A DNA stretch of 64,000 nucleotides, taken from NCBI RefSeq assembly GCF_008831285.2, contig NC_045144.1, forward strand, positions 3,342,268 to 3,406,267, written 5' to 3'. Both the position numbers and the translations under genes were made by a program. The DNA is from Nymphaea colorata. Its lineage: Eukaryota; Streptophyta; Magnoliopsida; Nymphaeales; Nymphaeaceae. Shown here in pieces: positions 10,230-22,443 of this stretch (position 1 is the stretch's first letter; each line of letters starts with the position of its first letter). Below the pieces are notes generated by a model. The model saw only the letters and a list, made by a program, of their open reading frames with translations. It did no database searches and was not told the origin of the DNA.

Positions 10230-13200
10230 TGATTCATTCCCACGGCATTACGTCTTTTGCAATAGAATTGAGCCATTCGACAATTTTTCTCTCTCTCTCC
10301 TCATCTGAGGTGTCTCTCTCTCTCTCTCGCTCTCGTTCTCTCATTCTCGTCTCCCACCTTCTTCTCGAAAGCAAGAAGGTGTCTCCTCCCTCCTCACGTC
10401 CCCTACCACCACGACGCTCCCGTTCTCCCCAAAGACCTTGAAGATCCGGCATCCTCGAAGGCAAAGGCACAAGGTAAACGGCTATTGGCGGATCCCTACC
10501 CTCGGTGGCGGTTCCTCCCTCAGTCCACGATTCGTCCCCCATTCAGCTTTATCACAGTTCAAAGCTCGGTGCCGTCTTCTTGAACACGAAGGAGTTGAAA
10601 GATCGAGCCTTGCGAAGGGAAGGTTGAAGGCGCGGGTGTCCCTCGACTTCAACATTAGACGGCGGAAAAGGTTAGTTTACCGATCCTCAAGCCTCTATAG
10701 GATTTGTGTTGGGCTCAGTCTAGGAAAGAGTTCGGTCGGGGTTCCTTCTCTTCGCTCAGCATACCTGAGGGCTGAGTCGGATTCCACAGCGAAATCAGGC
10801 GTAGAACTGCTCTTACACGTCGTGAAGAGCCTTGTTGATCGCTGGATTCAACCCACGCAAAAGTTAGAACATCTCACGGTGGAAGAACCCAAAATCCATC
10901 AATAAATCTTTTCTGGGTCCTCCCCATTCACCATCAGCCTAAACTTGAGCAAAACAAGAGCTCTTGCTGCTGGATCACATTCGCAAGTAGCCCAATCGAA
11001 TCGCCTCAATAAGACGAGAAGAACACTCAAGATTGGGCTAAATTGGACGCTTGGCAACGCTTTCGGTGTACCGTCGGATAAAGGCTGACTTCCGGCCACC
11101 GCTGCTCACGCCGGCGAATTTCATGCTTCCCGGTGACCGCCTGACACTCCTGCCCTCCTACCTGTGAAGATTCAAGTGCTTACAATAGGGGCAAGGTGGA
11201 CATTCGAGTAAGGGACCGCAGCTAAACCCGAGGACCTTGTGCGAGATACCATCCTTGGACGTCGGATAATCCAAGTAAGTGCCACTTGTCTTTATCCTCA
11301 CCGTCGGTTCCAACACGTGTCACCCATCCAGCCAGATGCCCCACTCGCCTCCCAGCCAGCCTTAGGTGTCCCCACCCGAGATCAATCTAGGATCTCGAGC
11401 TCCAAGGATGTAGGAAGCCCTCCCTCGTCGCCGCATTTCCTTTCCTTATTTGCAAGCTTTTCTCGTGTCAACCCTAGTCGTCCTCTAGCCAACACCCTTC
11501 ATCGAGCCAGGTGTCACAATCCGAGCAGCCTTTTCCCACGTCATCAGCCAGCTCCTCATCCATGCCTTCAGCTCGGGTCCACAAGCCTCCACGCGACAGC
11601 CACCTGGAGCCTCACGCGTTTTGACCCTACCCATTCACGCGTCTTCCCTCCTCCGTTTTAGGAAAGCCATATCGCACTTGGATCTCTTCCTCCTTCGTCT
11701 CTCCTTTGATCTCGCCCAGATTCCCTCTAGATCCCGCAGCTCTCCTTGACCCGTCATCCCTACCATGTGTCCCCATCCTATTTCCCATGGCCCCCTCGAG
11801 CCACCCCGAGAGAGAGTGAGCCCCGTTTCGAACTCTTCCTCCCGAATCTACGTGATCGTTTGGTGATTCCCTTCCTACCAATTAGGAAGGTCTCTTCCCC
11901 ATTCCTTATCGCTGGAATCATTCTCCAGCTCTTTCTGTCGTTACCCTCTATCTTGCCACGTGGCAAGCATCCGGCGCTAGTTACTTGGTTCGACCAGCCA
12001 AGCCGTACCCCACCTAGCTAGTCAACCTCACGCGCCGCCACCTCACATTAGGAGACCCTTGATTTCGGCCTTGTCCTAAGCCGTCGTCTTCCTTCACACC
12101 TTAAATCAGTTAGGCATTATTATCCAATACCCACTTCTAAATCACTTCTAAGCCTAACCCTAGTTGACTCGAGCTTACCCCGAGCGCCCCTCCTTGACTT
12201 ACTTGACTCGGACCCCTTAAGCTCGGTCCAGTAGTTAGCCTCCTCTCTAGTTCACCCCTACCCGCATTCGGTCAACTGTGACCATTGACCTTGAGCATAG
12301 GCTCGACCCTCAGCCAGCCCGGATAGACCAACCTCGTAGATAGGCAACCTAATTCCGCACCTAACGCCTGAGATCCCTTAGCCTACCCGAGCCCCGAACC
12401 CATCTTCACTCGACCAGCCTACCAATAGTGCCCCGCCAGCCTTAGCTAGGTCTAGGTCAGTCGGCTACGACCGGCCCGCTCCTCGACCTGCCCCTCTTGC
12501 ATCGGCATCAACAGACGCGTGTGGCCGAGCCACGTCCCGACGGAAGGCAGGTAGGCGCAGCCGCTTCCTGGCTTCAGCCCCCCTCTTCACGATTGCGGCA
12601 TCCTTGGCCGATTCCTCAGAGCGACAGGCGGTCGCTTCCCTCGGCAATCTCAGCGGCAACCGAGTTGTGCGGCGCCTGGACCAGGCGCATGACAGCAAGC
12701 GGCTACCGATCTCCGGCCTGTTTACGTCGGCCCCCTCCGCCAAGCAGACGCGACGTGGAGGCTCACCTCAGCCGGCTTTCTAGAACCGTGAGCTGCATTA
12801 CCGGGGGTCTTGGCCTTCACCCCGAGGTCCATGTTCGGCTACGCCAAGGCTCTCCTTGGCTGGTAACGATCTAAATCCCCTTGTAGCATCGGGGAAGGTT
12901 GCATTTTCCATTTTGTTCTAGGGAGCATCTTAGTTTGCTTGTTTACTGTTTTAGCCCAGGCATCGTCCCCGGTCCTCGCTGCGGTACCTCGGAGGCCCTA
13001 GTGCCAACGACACGACCGCAAGGACTTGACCTACCTACTTGGGATTGGGTGTAGTTTGGCCGGTAGTGAATGGTTTGCATGGTTTGGGAGTGAGCTGTGA
13101 GAGTTTCAATAATTGTATCGCTCGCGATTTGTAAGGCTTCATCTTCAATAATTGTATCGCTCGCGATTTGTAAGGCTTCATCACCCTCCTAGTCTAGTGT

Positions 13201-13417
13201 AGTAGGTGGACCTTAGTTAGGGACTTGGAAAAAGGGAAACCCTCACTTGTATTCCAACCTATTGGGGATTTGAGTCGGGGTCCTGTCCGACCGGGTAGCT
13301 ATTTGTAATTAATTGGTTTAGATTTTTCGTTTTTAGAGTTGTCCTCAAGAAGATCGTGGGAACCTAGGACTCCACTGGTTCGGGCTTTTCTAGGCCAACC
13401 GGAGACGAGTCCTAACA
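10230..13417 (+). repeat. Twin LTR-like repeat, copy 1
   Basis: This is a diverged direct copy of the block at 14,111-17,298. Collinear anchors include a CT-rich leader with CTCCCACCTT (10,351 versus 14,179), CACGTGTC (near 11,315 versus 15,137), the palindrome CTTGCCACGTGGCAAG (11,952 versus 15,724), GGCAGGTAGGCGC (near 12,546 versus 16,317), TGGTTTGCAT (13,071 versus 16,993) and the terminal TCCTAACA (13,410 versus 17,291). Ending in CA, and lying either side of a unique 0.7-kb segment, the pair looks like long LTRs of a non-autonomous element. No primer site or domain confirms this. Boundaries are approximate. Confidence 0.65.
13105..13182 (+). repeat. Perfect 39-bp tandem duplication
   Basis: Two adjacent identical 39-bp units start at 13,105 and 13,144, each beginning TTCAATAATTGTATCGC. 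The corresponding place in copy 2 (near 17,030) has a single unit, so this duplication arose after the two copies separated. Confidence 0.92.
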
Positions 13418-14110
13418 GTCGGCCACGGGCAAGACCTGTTACGGACCAATCTCTTGGTTCCGACCCAAGGCCGACAGAGCAGGCCGGACCTAGCCGGCTG
13501 AAACGTAAGGCGTCTGAGTTGTGGGCTCAGACCATGGAGCACGTCGCCAACTCGACTCAAGATGTGGAAGCAGCACCAACGCAGGTTGCAGCGGGAGGAG
13601 TGGGAGGAGCAACCAGGTCCGAAGAGGTGCTCAAAACGGATAGGCTTCAAGATGTTTCTAAACTAATTGTTGAACTCACCGAGTTAGTCAAGTTAACCTC
13701 TAATGTGAGTCCGGTCAACCTAGACGCTTGAGCCGATTCTAAGACCTAGAATCCCAGGCAATTGGCTAAGTCAAACAGACTTAGCCCATGCGCATCTAAC
13801 CGAAGTGTGGGCGGCAACCCACACGAGGTCCCCGCCTTGGGCTCACAAGGCTCAGGGACGATTCATTTGATTTTCGAGCTTAGGCACTAGGCCGTTCGTT
13901 TCTTTTCAGCACTTAGCGAATTTCGGTTCTTTGCTTTCGTAATTAGTCATTCTTTAATCACCACGAGTTTTGAACTTGAGACCCAGGCCGAGCGGGGTGT
14001 GCTCGGCGCATTAGTTGTTGGATTAGATCTAGCGCGGGTTATGAAATACAAACCCGCTTCATTTGAACTTGTATATATACTTTTTGGATCTTGTACCTAG
14101 GAGGCAATTT
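13418..14110 (+). other. Unique segment between the twin repeats
   Basis: This is the putative internal region if the flanking blocks are LTRs. A frame open through about 13,731 reads roughly 130 codons, ends NVSPVNLDA and has no ATG at its start or known domain. No tRNA-complementary primer site follows 13,417. A TATA-like GTATATATAC lies at 14,071-14,080, about 30 bp before copy 2. Confidence 0.45.
14071..14080 (+). promoter_or_regulatory. TATA-like box before the copy 2 leader
   Basis: GTATATATAC stands in a GC-richer context and is followed within about 70 bp by a CT-rich leader, as expected for a core promoter. If it belongs to the U3 of the repeat, the true left edge of copy 2 lies further upstream than 14,111. 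This is inference from position only. Confidence 0.35.
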
Positions 14111-17100
14111 TGAGATTAAGGAATCATTTGTTCGGAATTCTTCTCTCTCCTCTCTCGAGGTCTCTCTCTTCCTCTCGTCTCCCACCTTGCTCACCCGAGC
14201 CTGGCGTCTTCTTCCCCCTCGCGTCCTCTACCTCCAAGGCGCTTCCAATCTCCCCAAATCCTGTCCTTGAAGAGCCAAAGTCCCTAGACACCGGCATAAG
14301 GCAGCAAAGGCTTAGGCGGATCTCCTCCACGGCGGCGGTCCCTCCTTCGTCCACGACACATACCCCGGATCGAAGATTTAATCAAGTTCGGTGCATTCTT
14401 CTTAATCACGAAGAAGAATTGAGGCTGAAGTTGAGATCGGGAAGGGTGAAGGCGCGGTTCAACCACTGCTTCATCAAAACGACCAGGTTAGTCTTTTGAT
14501 TCTCGTGTTTTCACCAAGCTTTGTGTGAGATCGATTTAGGCAGAGGTCTTCTTTATTTCTGTGGTCTTTCCTTGGCATACCCGAGGCCTGACTTCAAGGA
14601 AGACGAAGAACCCTGTCGGAAAAGGTCCCTTACACGAATTGGGGAACTTCCGAGCAATCTCTAGCTCTAATCAGAATTGGTTAAATTGAACCGAGCGATT
14701 TCCAAGCACAAACTCAAAGATTTCGAACTCGGTTGAGTGTTTCATTATCCCGGTCCAGAGACACAAACACGGCTAAATTCGTAGTTCTGGTCGTGAATAG
14801 TGAAGGGTTATTGGCCCATCGGAATCGCCACGATCGGTAGATTAAGATATCAAATTTTGGGCGAATTCTAGTGGTGGAACGCCAATTCGAATTTACATCG
14901 TATTCCGGCAGCCTCCGGTCAATTCCTGCAAATCCCGACCAACTCCGTTGTTTCCTGCTCTCGGGACCAGAATACCCCTTGTTCTGGAATTCCTATCCCA
15001 TTCGGAAGGGGCAAAGTTGGACCAAGGAGGAAAGTACAAACCCTAGCCGCCGCACGAGGGAGATTCACTTCAACCTTGCCGCCGGTCGTCTCTAAGGTTA
15101 GTATTCGTGTTTCTTTCGTGTCCGTTGATCTCCGCCACGTGTCATCATCTCCCCAGCTCCCAACTTCGTAGCACCCTAGCCTTCCACGTGTCTCTGCTCG
15201 AGATCGTCTTAGGATCCCGAGCTGCCAATCATTTAGGTCAATCCCGTAGCCGCCGCTCCTCCTTGCTTTCTCGCAATCTTCATTCGAGTCAACCCTAATC
15301 CGAGGACGCCTCAGCCCTCCATCCTGCCAGGTGTCAACCATCCGAGCGTCCTCCTCCTGCCACCTCAGCCAGCATCCCCTCGCGCAATCCAGCTGGGTCC
15401 CACGCGTTTTGACGCAACGCCCAGCTCGCTCCACGCGGTCACCCGATAGCCTCTTACCTTAGCTGTTTTAGGAAATCCCTTGCGCGTCGTCATCTCCTTG
15501 CCGAATTCGTCTCCATTCCCTTACCGCGTCAATCCTTAGCCTCTCATCTCTCCACGTGGCGTCATCCCAGCCTTATTGAGGATTCTCGAGAGATCAAGAG
15601 AATCGACCTGGAATTCTGTCCAAGTTCATCCGATTCCAGTCTTCTCCCCTACCATTTAGGCAACTCCTCCTCGCATCCCCTCTACGCGTGATTAATTCCG
15701 CGTGATCTCTGTCGGTCGTTGATCTTGCCACGTGGCAAGATCGTGGTGCACCATCTTGGCAAGACCAGCCAAGTCAACCGAATCCTTCTAGGCCACCTCT
15801 CGCACCACCCTCGCCCTAGGTCAACCCTTTTGACTGAACCCACCTAGACCGTCATCACTTGTCTCAACCTTAGTCAACACTAGGTCGTCTCTCCCACCGA
15901 GCCCTCTTAGTTCAAGCTACCCTAGTCGGCTCGAGTCTAGCTCGAGTGTCCCTTAACCCAGTCAACCCGGACCCGCTCAGCTAGGTCCATTAGTCAACCA
16001 CCCCGTTTAGTCAACCCTTACCTAACTCGGTCAACATTGACCAAATCCGCGAGCTTAGGCTCAACCCAAACCACCTTGCTTAACCTCTCGTAGCTAGGTC
16101 ACCCACTTCGAACCTATTCCCTTAAATTCCCGGGCCAACCTCAACCCGAGCCCATCTTGACTAAACCGACCTACCTAGTAGAGCCCAGCCACACCGAGCC
16201 AACCCCCGCCTTAGTTAGGACTAGGCTCCGCCGGCTCCCTCCGGTCCCTTGCCTCTGTCGTGACCTTCACCGTCGGCACCCTGCGGCGAGCGTGGCCGAG
16301 CCACAACCGACGGCAGGCAGGTAGGCGCTGTCTTCCCGGCAGCAGCCCCCCTCGGCACACAGGCGGCCCTTCCGGCCACGACAGTGTCTTTCTCTCCGGC
16401 AGCAATCATCGTCCTCAGCGCCGAGCGCTACCCACATCGGCAGCCACACGCGCCGCCCGCATCTCCTCCGCCTGCACCCGCAAGCATTCCGACGCTCGGC
16501 TCCTTCCAGGCGGCCCGCCGTTCTGCTTCAACCCGGTAGACGCGCGACCAGCGACAGCGCGAGCTCTCGGCCAGCAGCGAGCGGCCATCTCCTCAGGTGC
16601 GGTGGCCAGGATCTCAGCGGCGAGTTCGTCGCCCAGCACCAATCGGCCAGCGGATCGAATAGTGCAGCAGGCGAGCGGGGAGGCTCTCCTCAACCGGCCT
16701 TCTTGAACAGCAAGCTGCAATACCCGAGGGTTGGTTCTCACCTCGGGTGCTTATCCAGCTACGCCAAGGTTTACCTTGGCCGGTAATCCCTTGATCCCCC
16801 TTGTAGCCGCGGGCGGGAATTTGCTTTTGCTTGTTTTAGGACAGCATCTTAGTTGCTTTCTGTTTTGCTTTAGCCTTGGCTTCGGCCCTGCTCCCCCGTG
16901 AGGTACCTCGAGGGCACTGCGCCCGAGACACGACCACAAGGAGCGTTACCCCCCCTATTTGCTTTTGTTGGGTGTGGTTTGGCCGTTAGCAGTGGTTTGC
17001 ATGGTTTGTGAGTGAGTTGCGAGAGAATTCATATTTGTATCGCTCACGCTTGTAAGGCCTCGTCAACCTCCTTAGTTCTTTTGTAGTAGGCTAACCGTAG

Positions 17101-17298
17101 TTAGGTTTTGGAAAAAGGGTATCCTCGACTTGTATCACTCCACCTAACTGGGTTTGCGCCGGGGTCCTGTCCGGCCGGGTAGCCTTCTGTAATTCATTGT
17201 TTAGGATTTTCGGTTTTAGAATAGGCCTCAAGAAGGTCCTGGGAGGATTAGGATTGCATTGGTCGGATTTCCTTAGGCCAACCGGTGTGATCCTAACA
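14111..17298 (+). repeat. Twin LTR-like repeat, copy 2
   Basis: This is the partner of 10,230-13,417, collinear throughout with an offset of about 3.8-3.9 kb. It contains several CACGTG-core elements (near 15,137, 15,185, 15,553 and 15,730), one inside a 22-bp perfect palindrome at 15,721-15,742. At least seven GTCAAC motifs occur between about 15,773 and 16,035. It ends TCCTAACA at 17,291-17,298, after which similarity to copy 1 stops. Confidence 0.65.
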
Positions 17299-17591
17299 AG
17301 ACCCTACCAGTTCCCTATAAAGGTGTTGTGGGAGACCTCTCTGTGCGAGCAGGAGTGCACCCAAAAACACTTGGTCTACCATAAATTTTGGATAGCCAGC
17401 TGTTGCTGCCATCTGGCCTGCGTCCGCCGACCTTCAGCCTGTTGCTGCCGACTGCTACCTACGGGACCAGGTAAGTGCCTTTTCTCTGTGGCCTCCCTTT
17501 GCCAACCCTCTACTAGCCAGGCCGATCACTTCTGGCCGGCCAGGCAATGTTGTCCCTGGCCTGTGGTCAGGATAGGGGTCTTACACACAGC

Positions 17592-17684
17592 CAGTGTAAC
17601 CGTTCATCCTGGGACAAGTGCAGCGTGTCATGGCCTTGGTGGTTGTGCAGTGTAACCGTTCATCCTGTGACAAGTGCCAGCCTG
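17592..17684 (+). repeat. Short tandem repeat with 56-bp spacing
   Basis: CAGTGTAACCGTTCATCCTG recurs at 17,592 and 17,648 with one similar following block (GACAAGTGC). It is a small local duplication just beyond copy 2. Confidence 0.8.
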
Positions 17685-18957
17685 AAACCGATAATCTTCA
17701 ACTATCATTGTTATGAAAAGAGCCAAACGTCCTGGCGGAGCCCTCGCGCTGCTCCATCTTTGACTTGTTCTACACCTTGGTTGCCATTAAACTTGCAACA
17801 ATAATTTTTGTTCGAATTGTAATTTTGTTTTTGCTTGAAAATTGTTATTGTTGTTCTTTTAACACAAGATTAGTAAAAAAACTACTACAATATATATGGT
17901 GGTCACCAGTGTGGGCAACTACCCCATGTGGAGCCACAATATTTAATTTTATATTGAAATCCTACAGTATTTTTTCCCGTTTACATGTTGATGTTCCTTA
18001 AAAACTTAAAAAAAAAAAGGTTAAAGAACAACTAAAATTAACCATCATGAAATGAGCTGCAACTAGAACTGTGCATAAAGGACACGCAAGAGATCCACTT
18101 GAAAACTCAAAAAGTTCCTAAAATAACGTGCAAAATTGACTGAAATATCTGGTTTATAAAATGTTCGATAACATAGAAACTAGCAGCTCAAACACTAAGT
18201 ATACTTAATTATCCAAGTCCAGCATACAACTAGGATTCTAATTCCATATATCTAAAAGCAAATGAAAGCAAGAAATTAACGATACAAAACGAGGAACTAA
18301 ATAAAAAAAATCACGATGTGAATCTAACTAAATAAATGCAACACTACTTTGTCGCTGAAGATCTGAACTAAGATGATGGACACACTAGATTAGCAAGCAA
18401 ACATGGATGTATACTGTGCAATCAAACATATAAAAGAATAGCTGACCCATCTAAAGAGATGTCCAAGGCAAACAAGGAAGGGAATTGCATGTATTGACTA
18501 CATAATGATGAAATTATTACCACTAACACATGAAAGTAATTTGAGTAATAGGCAATGGCAGAGTTAGAAAAAAATTTTGGAGGGACATTCATTCATATGT
18601 GAACGGCACTCATATATAGAACAAAGTACATTTTGAATATGCTAATGTGAAAATAAGGAAGTCTTGATGGGCAGGTGTGGGCAACTGCCCACACCAGCTC
18701 ACAATGTGCCTCCTCCACTGGTCATTGACCAGCCAATGTAAAACCAAGAGGCCATCCGGTTGGGTGGGAGGGGAATTAATTGACGGCGAATTTAATGAGA
18801 GGCTAAAGGAAACAAAGACATCGTTGTGGGCCCACTAACTTCAGATGCACTTAAAATATAATCCAGGTATAAGATGATATATAATCCAAGTATAAGATGA
18901 TATACTACTAATGATAATGTTAACTATAATATTTATAACTAAGGGTGAACAACCAGT

Positions 18958-19320
18958 CGAGTGGCTCAAGCTCGACTTGTTAAAGCTCGGTTCGTGAATG
19001 AGTTCGAGCCGAGTCATTTTCTTAACGAGTCGAGTTCAAGTTCATGAGTCGACTCGTTCAAATAATCGAGTTGAATTCGAGCTCAACACGTAACTACTAA
19101 GTCGAGCTTAAGTTTTAATCGAGTTTGTCGAGCATTAATCAAGTTGATATATTTAAATGAGTTTACGAGTTTATCGAACCTTAATTGAGTCGAGCTCGAG
19201 CTCAACACATAATGGCGAATATGAATTCTAATCAAACGTGTTTGTCGAGCTTTAATCAAGTCGAGCTCGAGTCAACACGTAACGAGTCGAGCTTAAGTCG
19301 AGTTCGAGGTTTTATTAGTG
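18958..19320. repeat. Degenerate GAGCTCGA/TCGAGTT repeat block
   Basis: Strings such as GTCGAGCTCGAG, CGAGTCGAG and GAGTTCGAG recur every 10-30 bp with no fixed period. The same word family recurs at 23,985-24,115 and at 36,450-37,250, so it is dispersed in this genome. Confidence 0.7.
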
Positions 19321-22239
19321 GAGCTGCACTTGAACTGACTAAACTGGAACTCCACTTGGCTACCCCTATTTATTACAAAACAAATAATATGTTACATAGG
19401 AAAGCAAGTTCAGGATATTCGAATACTCCGGCCACTCACAGAAATACTTGGGCCGCTCACACGCAGCCCATGAGAGGTTGGAGTATCGTGATGGCCGGAG
19501 GATTTAAGCTCCTTCATATAATATTACAACTAAATTAAACTAATCTCAACTTAGAATATTAAATGGTTGACATGGTAAGTAATGGGCCCCATCTAAAATC
19601 CTTCTCTATGAAGAGGGAATTGTGCGGCGCGTCAATGTCAAGGAACCCACCAAACCAATCATCGTGAAAGGAAAGCAAGTCCAATTAAATATTCTTAAGG
19701 AACTTGTCAAATTCGCCTTACCATCAAACACGTCAATAAATACTAGTGTTATATAAAATTTTGCAAAGATGATGTCTCCTTAACATCAAACTAAATCCGA
19801 CGGGGCTGACAACCTGGCACAACATTTATTTCATAATAATTTACTCTATATGTATAGTAGTTGGTAGGTACCCTTGGATAAGAAATAAAAACTTAAATTC
19901 ATGTTTAAAAAAGTAAAGAAATATGAACCTTTTAATATCTTTATAAATATTAATTTAATATAAATTATGTTTTAGTTCACGCCATTTTTGTAAAAAAATT
20001 GATCTTTATGTTACCAAGATTTTGATTTTATAAAAACAATTCATTTTTTACTATTGAAAACATTATTTAAGTAAGAAACAATTAACTCACAATATGTTTC
20101 TGATTAAGTCACTCTTAAAGTCATATCTTCATACGTATAATATAAGGTTAAATATTTAAAAAATATTTTAATAATTAATTTCAATAAGCCTGATATATAT
20201 ATATTTTAATAGTATATTCGAACTGTCCGGGTCAACAAAGAAAATTCGGCAACGCGTTTTAGCCTCTAATGGTCGTGGAAGTTGGAAGCCGTCAGGGTTT
20301 GACAATGTCAAATTTACTCAAATGCGTCTGCCGGTCAATTATTGACGCGCACCTGAAGTTGTGTTTCTCCTCATCGATGTCACGTATGAAATGACGACTT
20401 CGCCCTTTCCTTCTAGAACCCCCGGAAAGCCGATGTGCAACGTGAGCGGGAGCGGCCCACATATTCTTTTTGGGTCCAGGCGTTGTTTGCAATCCAATAG
20501 CCAGACAAGAAATCAACTTAACTAAGAAGATGTCATCGATTTAATAATTGATTTGATTAGATCATAAATTTCTTATTTGGCGCAAGAAACCAAACAATTC
20601 CTTCCTCTCACCTTCATCTTTGGAATCCAAGATTTTATATTTGTGAGGCATGGCACCTTCAATTTGGTGCGGCAACCCATGCTATATAGAGTTAAGAAGA
20701 ATAACACTTACCAAAATCAAACTAAACTGACGACTTGACTTACTTCATTGATGAGCTATACTATATTCATTGAGAAAATTAAATCATAAATTTAATTACA
20801 AACCTTTTAACTTAAAATTTATGAATTTTGAGTCCTAGTCATTGTTCTTCCATGTGAAAACCCATCAATTTGAGACATAACCATAAATTTAAAATCTATC
20901 GTTTCCTTTGAACTTGAAATGGGTAAGGCTGCGCATTGGGTTGAGTATTGGATGGGTACTTAGTACCCGGCCCGACGCCACACCAGACCGACCCAATACA
21001 TTATCCCCAGGTGGGGCCTGATTAAGCTTGGTTCCATTTGATAAATTTTTTAATATATATTTTATTGATTTTTATATATAATTATAATACTTTATTAAGA
21101 TTAATTATATTTACATATTATTTTATATTAAAAATACATATTTTTTAAATTTAATGGGCTAGGCTTGGGTTCCAATTTTAAGTGTCCAGCTAGGCTAGGG
21201 CTTGAGTTTCAAGTGTTGAAACGGACTGAAGACAAGACTTAAAAGTGGACATCATATTAAATAAATCTTTTCAGTCTAAAATTAGAGTAACGAAACCTAA
21301 AATGTGGGTAGTGATGTTAATGTAGACTAGGTGTGGGTATCGGGTCAGAGTACCCGACGGGTATTGGGTACGTGGTTTTATTGAACCCAAAAAATACTGG
21401 GTCGGTTTGGTAAGTTATTTAATAATATTTTTATTTTATTAATAATATATATATTATTATTAATTTTTTTTATATTAAAAAATTATTTAATATTTAAAAT
21501 TTATTTTTTTAATTTAGCTGAACCAAACCAACCGAGTCCAAACTTAAATTTCATTGGACCCAGCCGATGCCTAAATTGTAGATCTAATGTGAAGAACCGC
21601 TGCGAGGGCCGTTTAGGCACATAAAAAATGTCGAAGTTTACCGTTACCGGGAGTACACGATTTTCGAAACTTAATTGTCCGAAAGGGTCCGTTAATCTGA
21701 TGACGTTGGTCTCTTATGGTTCAAGTGGATATGGGTCTGGATCTCTTCAACCCAGATCGGGTCTACGGATGTCAACGGTTTTGGGTCAGATACCCACAGC
21801 AAATAATCACTGGCGAACGGCTTTGAGGGTTTGGGTTTTTTCATTTTCTCGGAAATTCCTGAGTCTCTTGGATCCAAATCTTCGCCCAGTGACGTAACGT
21901 TCTACACCGTTAAGTTCGGATCTAAAAGCACAGGCAGTACGGAACCGAATCCAAATCGATGGGAGTCTAACTTGCGTAAGCTTGCAGGATTTTGTTGGGT
22001 TTGAACGGATCAAACTTATGCGGCCCGAGAGAGGATGGCACTTTGGGTCGGGTCTGATTCGAACCATTTCTATTGGTCCACCCCGCCCCTCTCTTTTCTA
22101 TTTCTCTTTTGAAAATTCGAACCTCTCTCTCTCATATTACTGGATCCCGACACAGCAAGAAAGCGAAAGAGAAGTAAGATGGGGGGAGACGCCAACAACC
22201 GCGCCTTCTCTTGAGACGAGATAGGAGTGAAATTCCCCT

Positions 22240-22247
<8 letters not shown>

Positions 22248-22295
<48 letters not shown>
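22248..22295 (+). repeat. (CT)n microsatellite in the M50B gene leader
   Basis: About 24 CT units follow an eight-C run, ending about 140 bp before the start codon at 22,436. It probably lies in the promoter or 5' untranslated region. A CT tract on the coding strand also precedes the NDUFAF5-like gene. Confidence 0.9.
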
Positions 22296-22298
<3 letters not shown>

Positions 22299-22416
22299 TG
22301 CGAGTGTGTGGGTATCCTGTTTATAGTTTGGCTGAAGAAAGTCGCAAGTTTCCCGCTTCTCCCCATTTCTGAGCGAGGAGGAAGACCCCTCCAGCCGAAG
22401 GATCCGAGGTAGTTTG

Positions 22417-22443
22417 ATGATCTTTTGGCGCGGAGATGGCTAA
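22417..22443 (+). other. Upstream ORF overlapping the M50B start codon
   Basis: An ATG at 22,417 opens an eight-codon frame that ends TAA at 22,441-22,443. It overlaps the main ATG (22,436) in another frame. A second short frame of eleven codons begins at 22,179. If the transcript starts upstream of them, either could lower translation of the main product. Transcript start is unknown. Confidence 0.4.

Larger units (their letters stand above)
17299..22080. other. AT-rich intergenic region, no gene seen
   Basis: No splice-consistent coding region was found. It holds degenerate repeats: GAGCTCGA-type strings at 18,958-19,320, a 9-bp inverted repeat (GGTGTGGGC, loop AACT) at 18,674-18,695, and GGGTACCC/GGGTCGG-rich stretches at 20,931-21,030 and 21,325-21,560 with AT-rich DNA between. 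These look like decayed non-autonomous elements. Confidence 0.5.

Noticed and set aside
12465-12874. GC-rich open frames on both strands in copy 1 and similar ones at 16,211-16,741 in copy 2
   Set aside because: The nucleotide sequences are related but small indels put the two copies in different frames, so no protein is conserved. They are open because of high GC content.
13339-13731. 130-codon frame at the end of copy 1 as a gag gene
   Set aside because: It begins without an ATG, half of it lies in the repeat, and it has no zinc knuckle or capsid motif.
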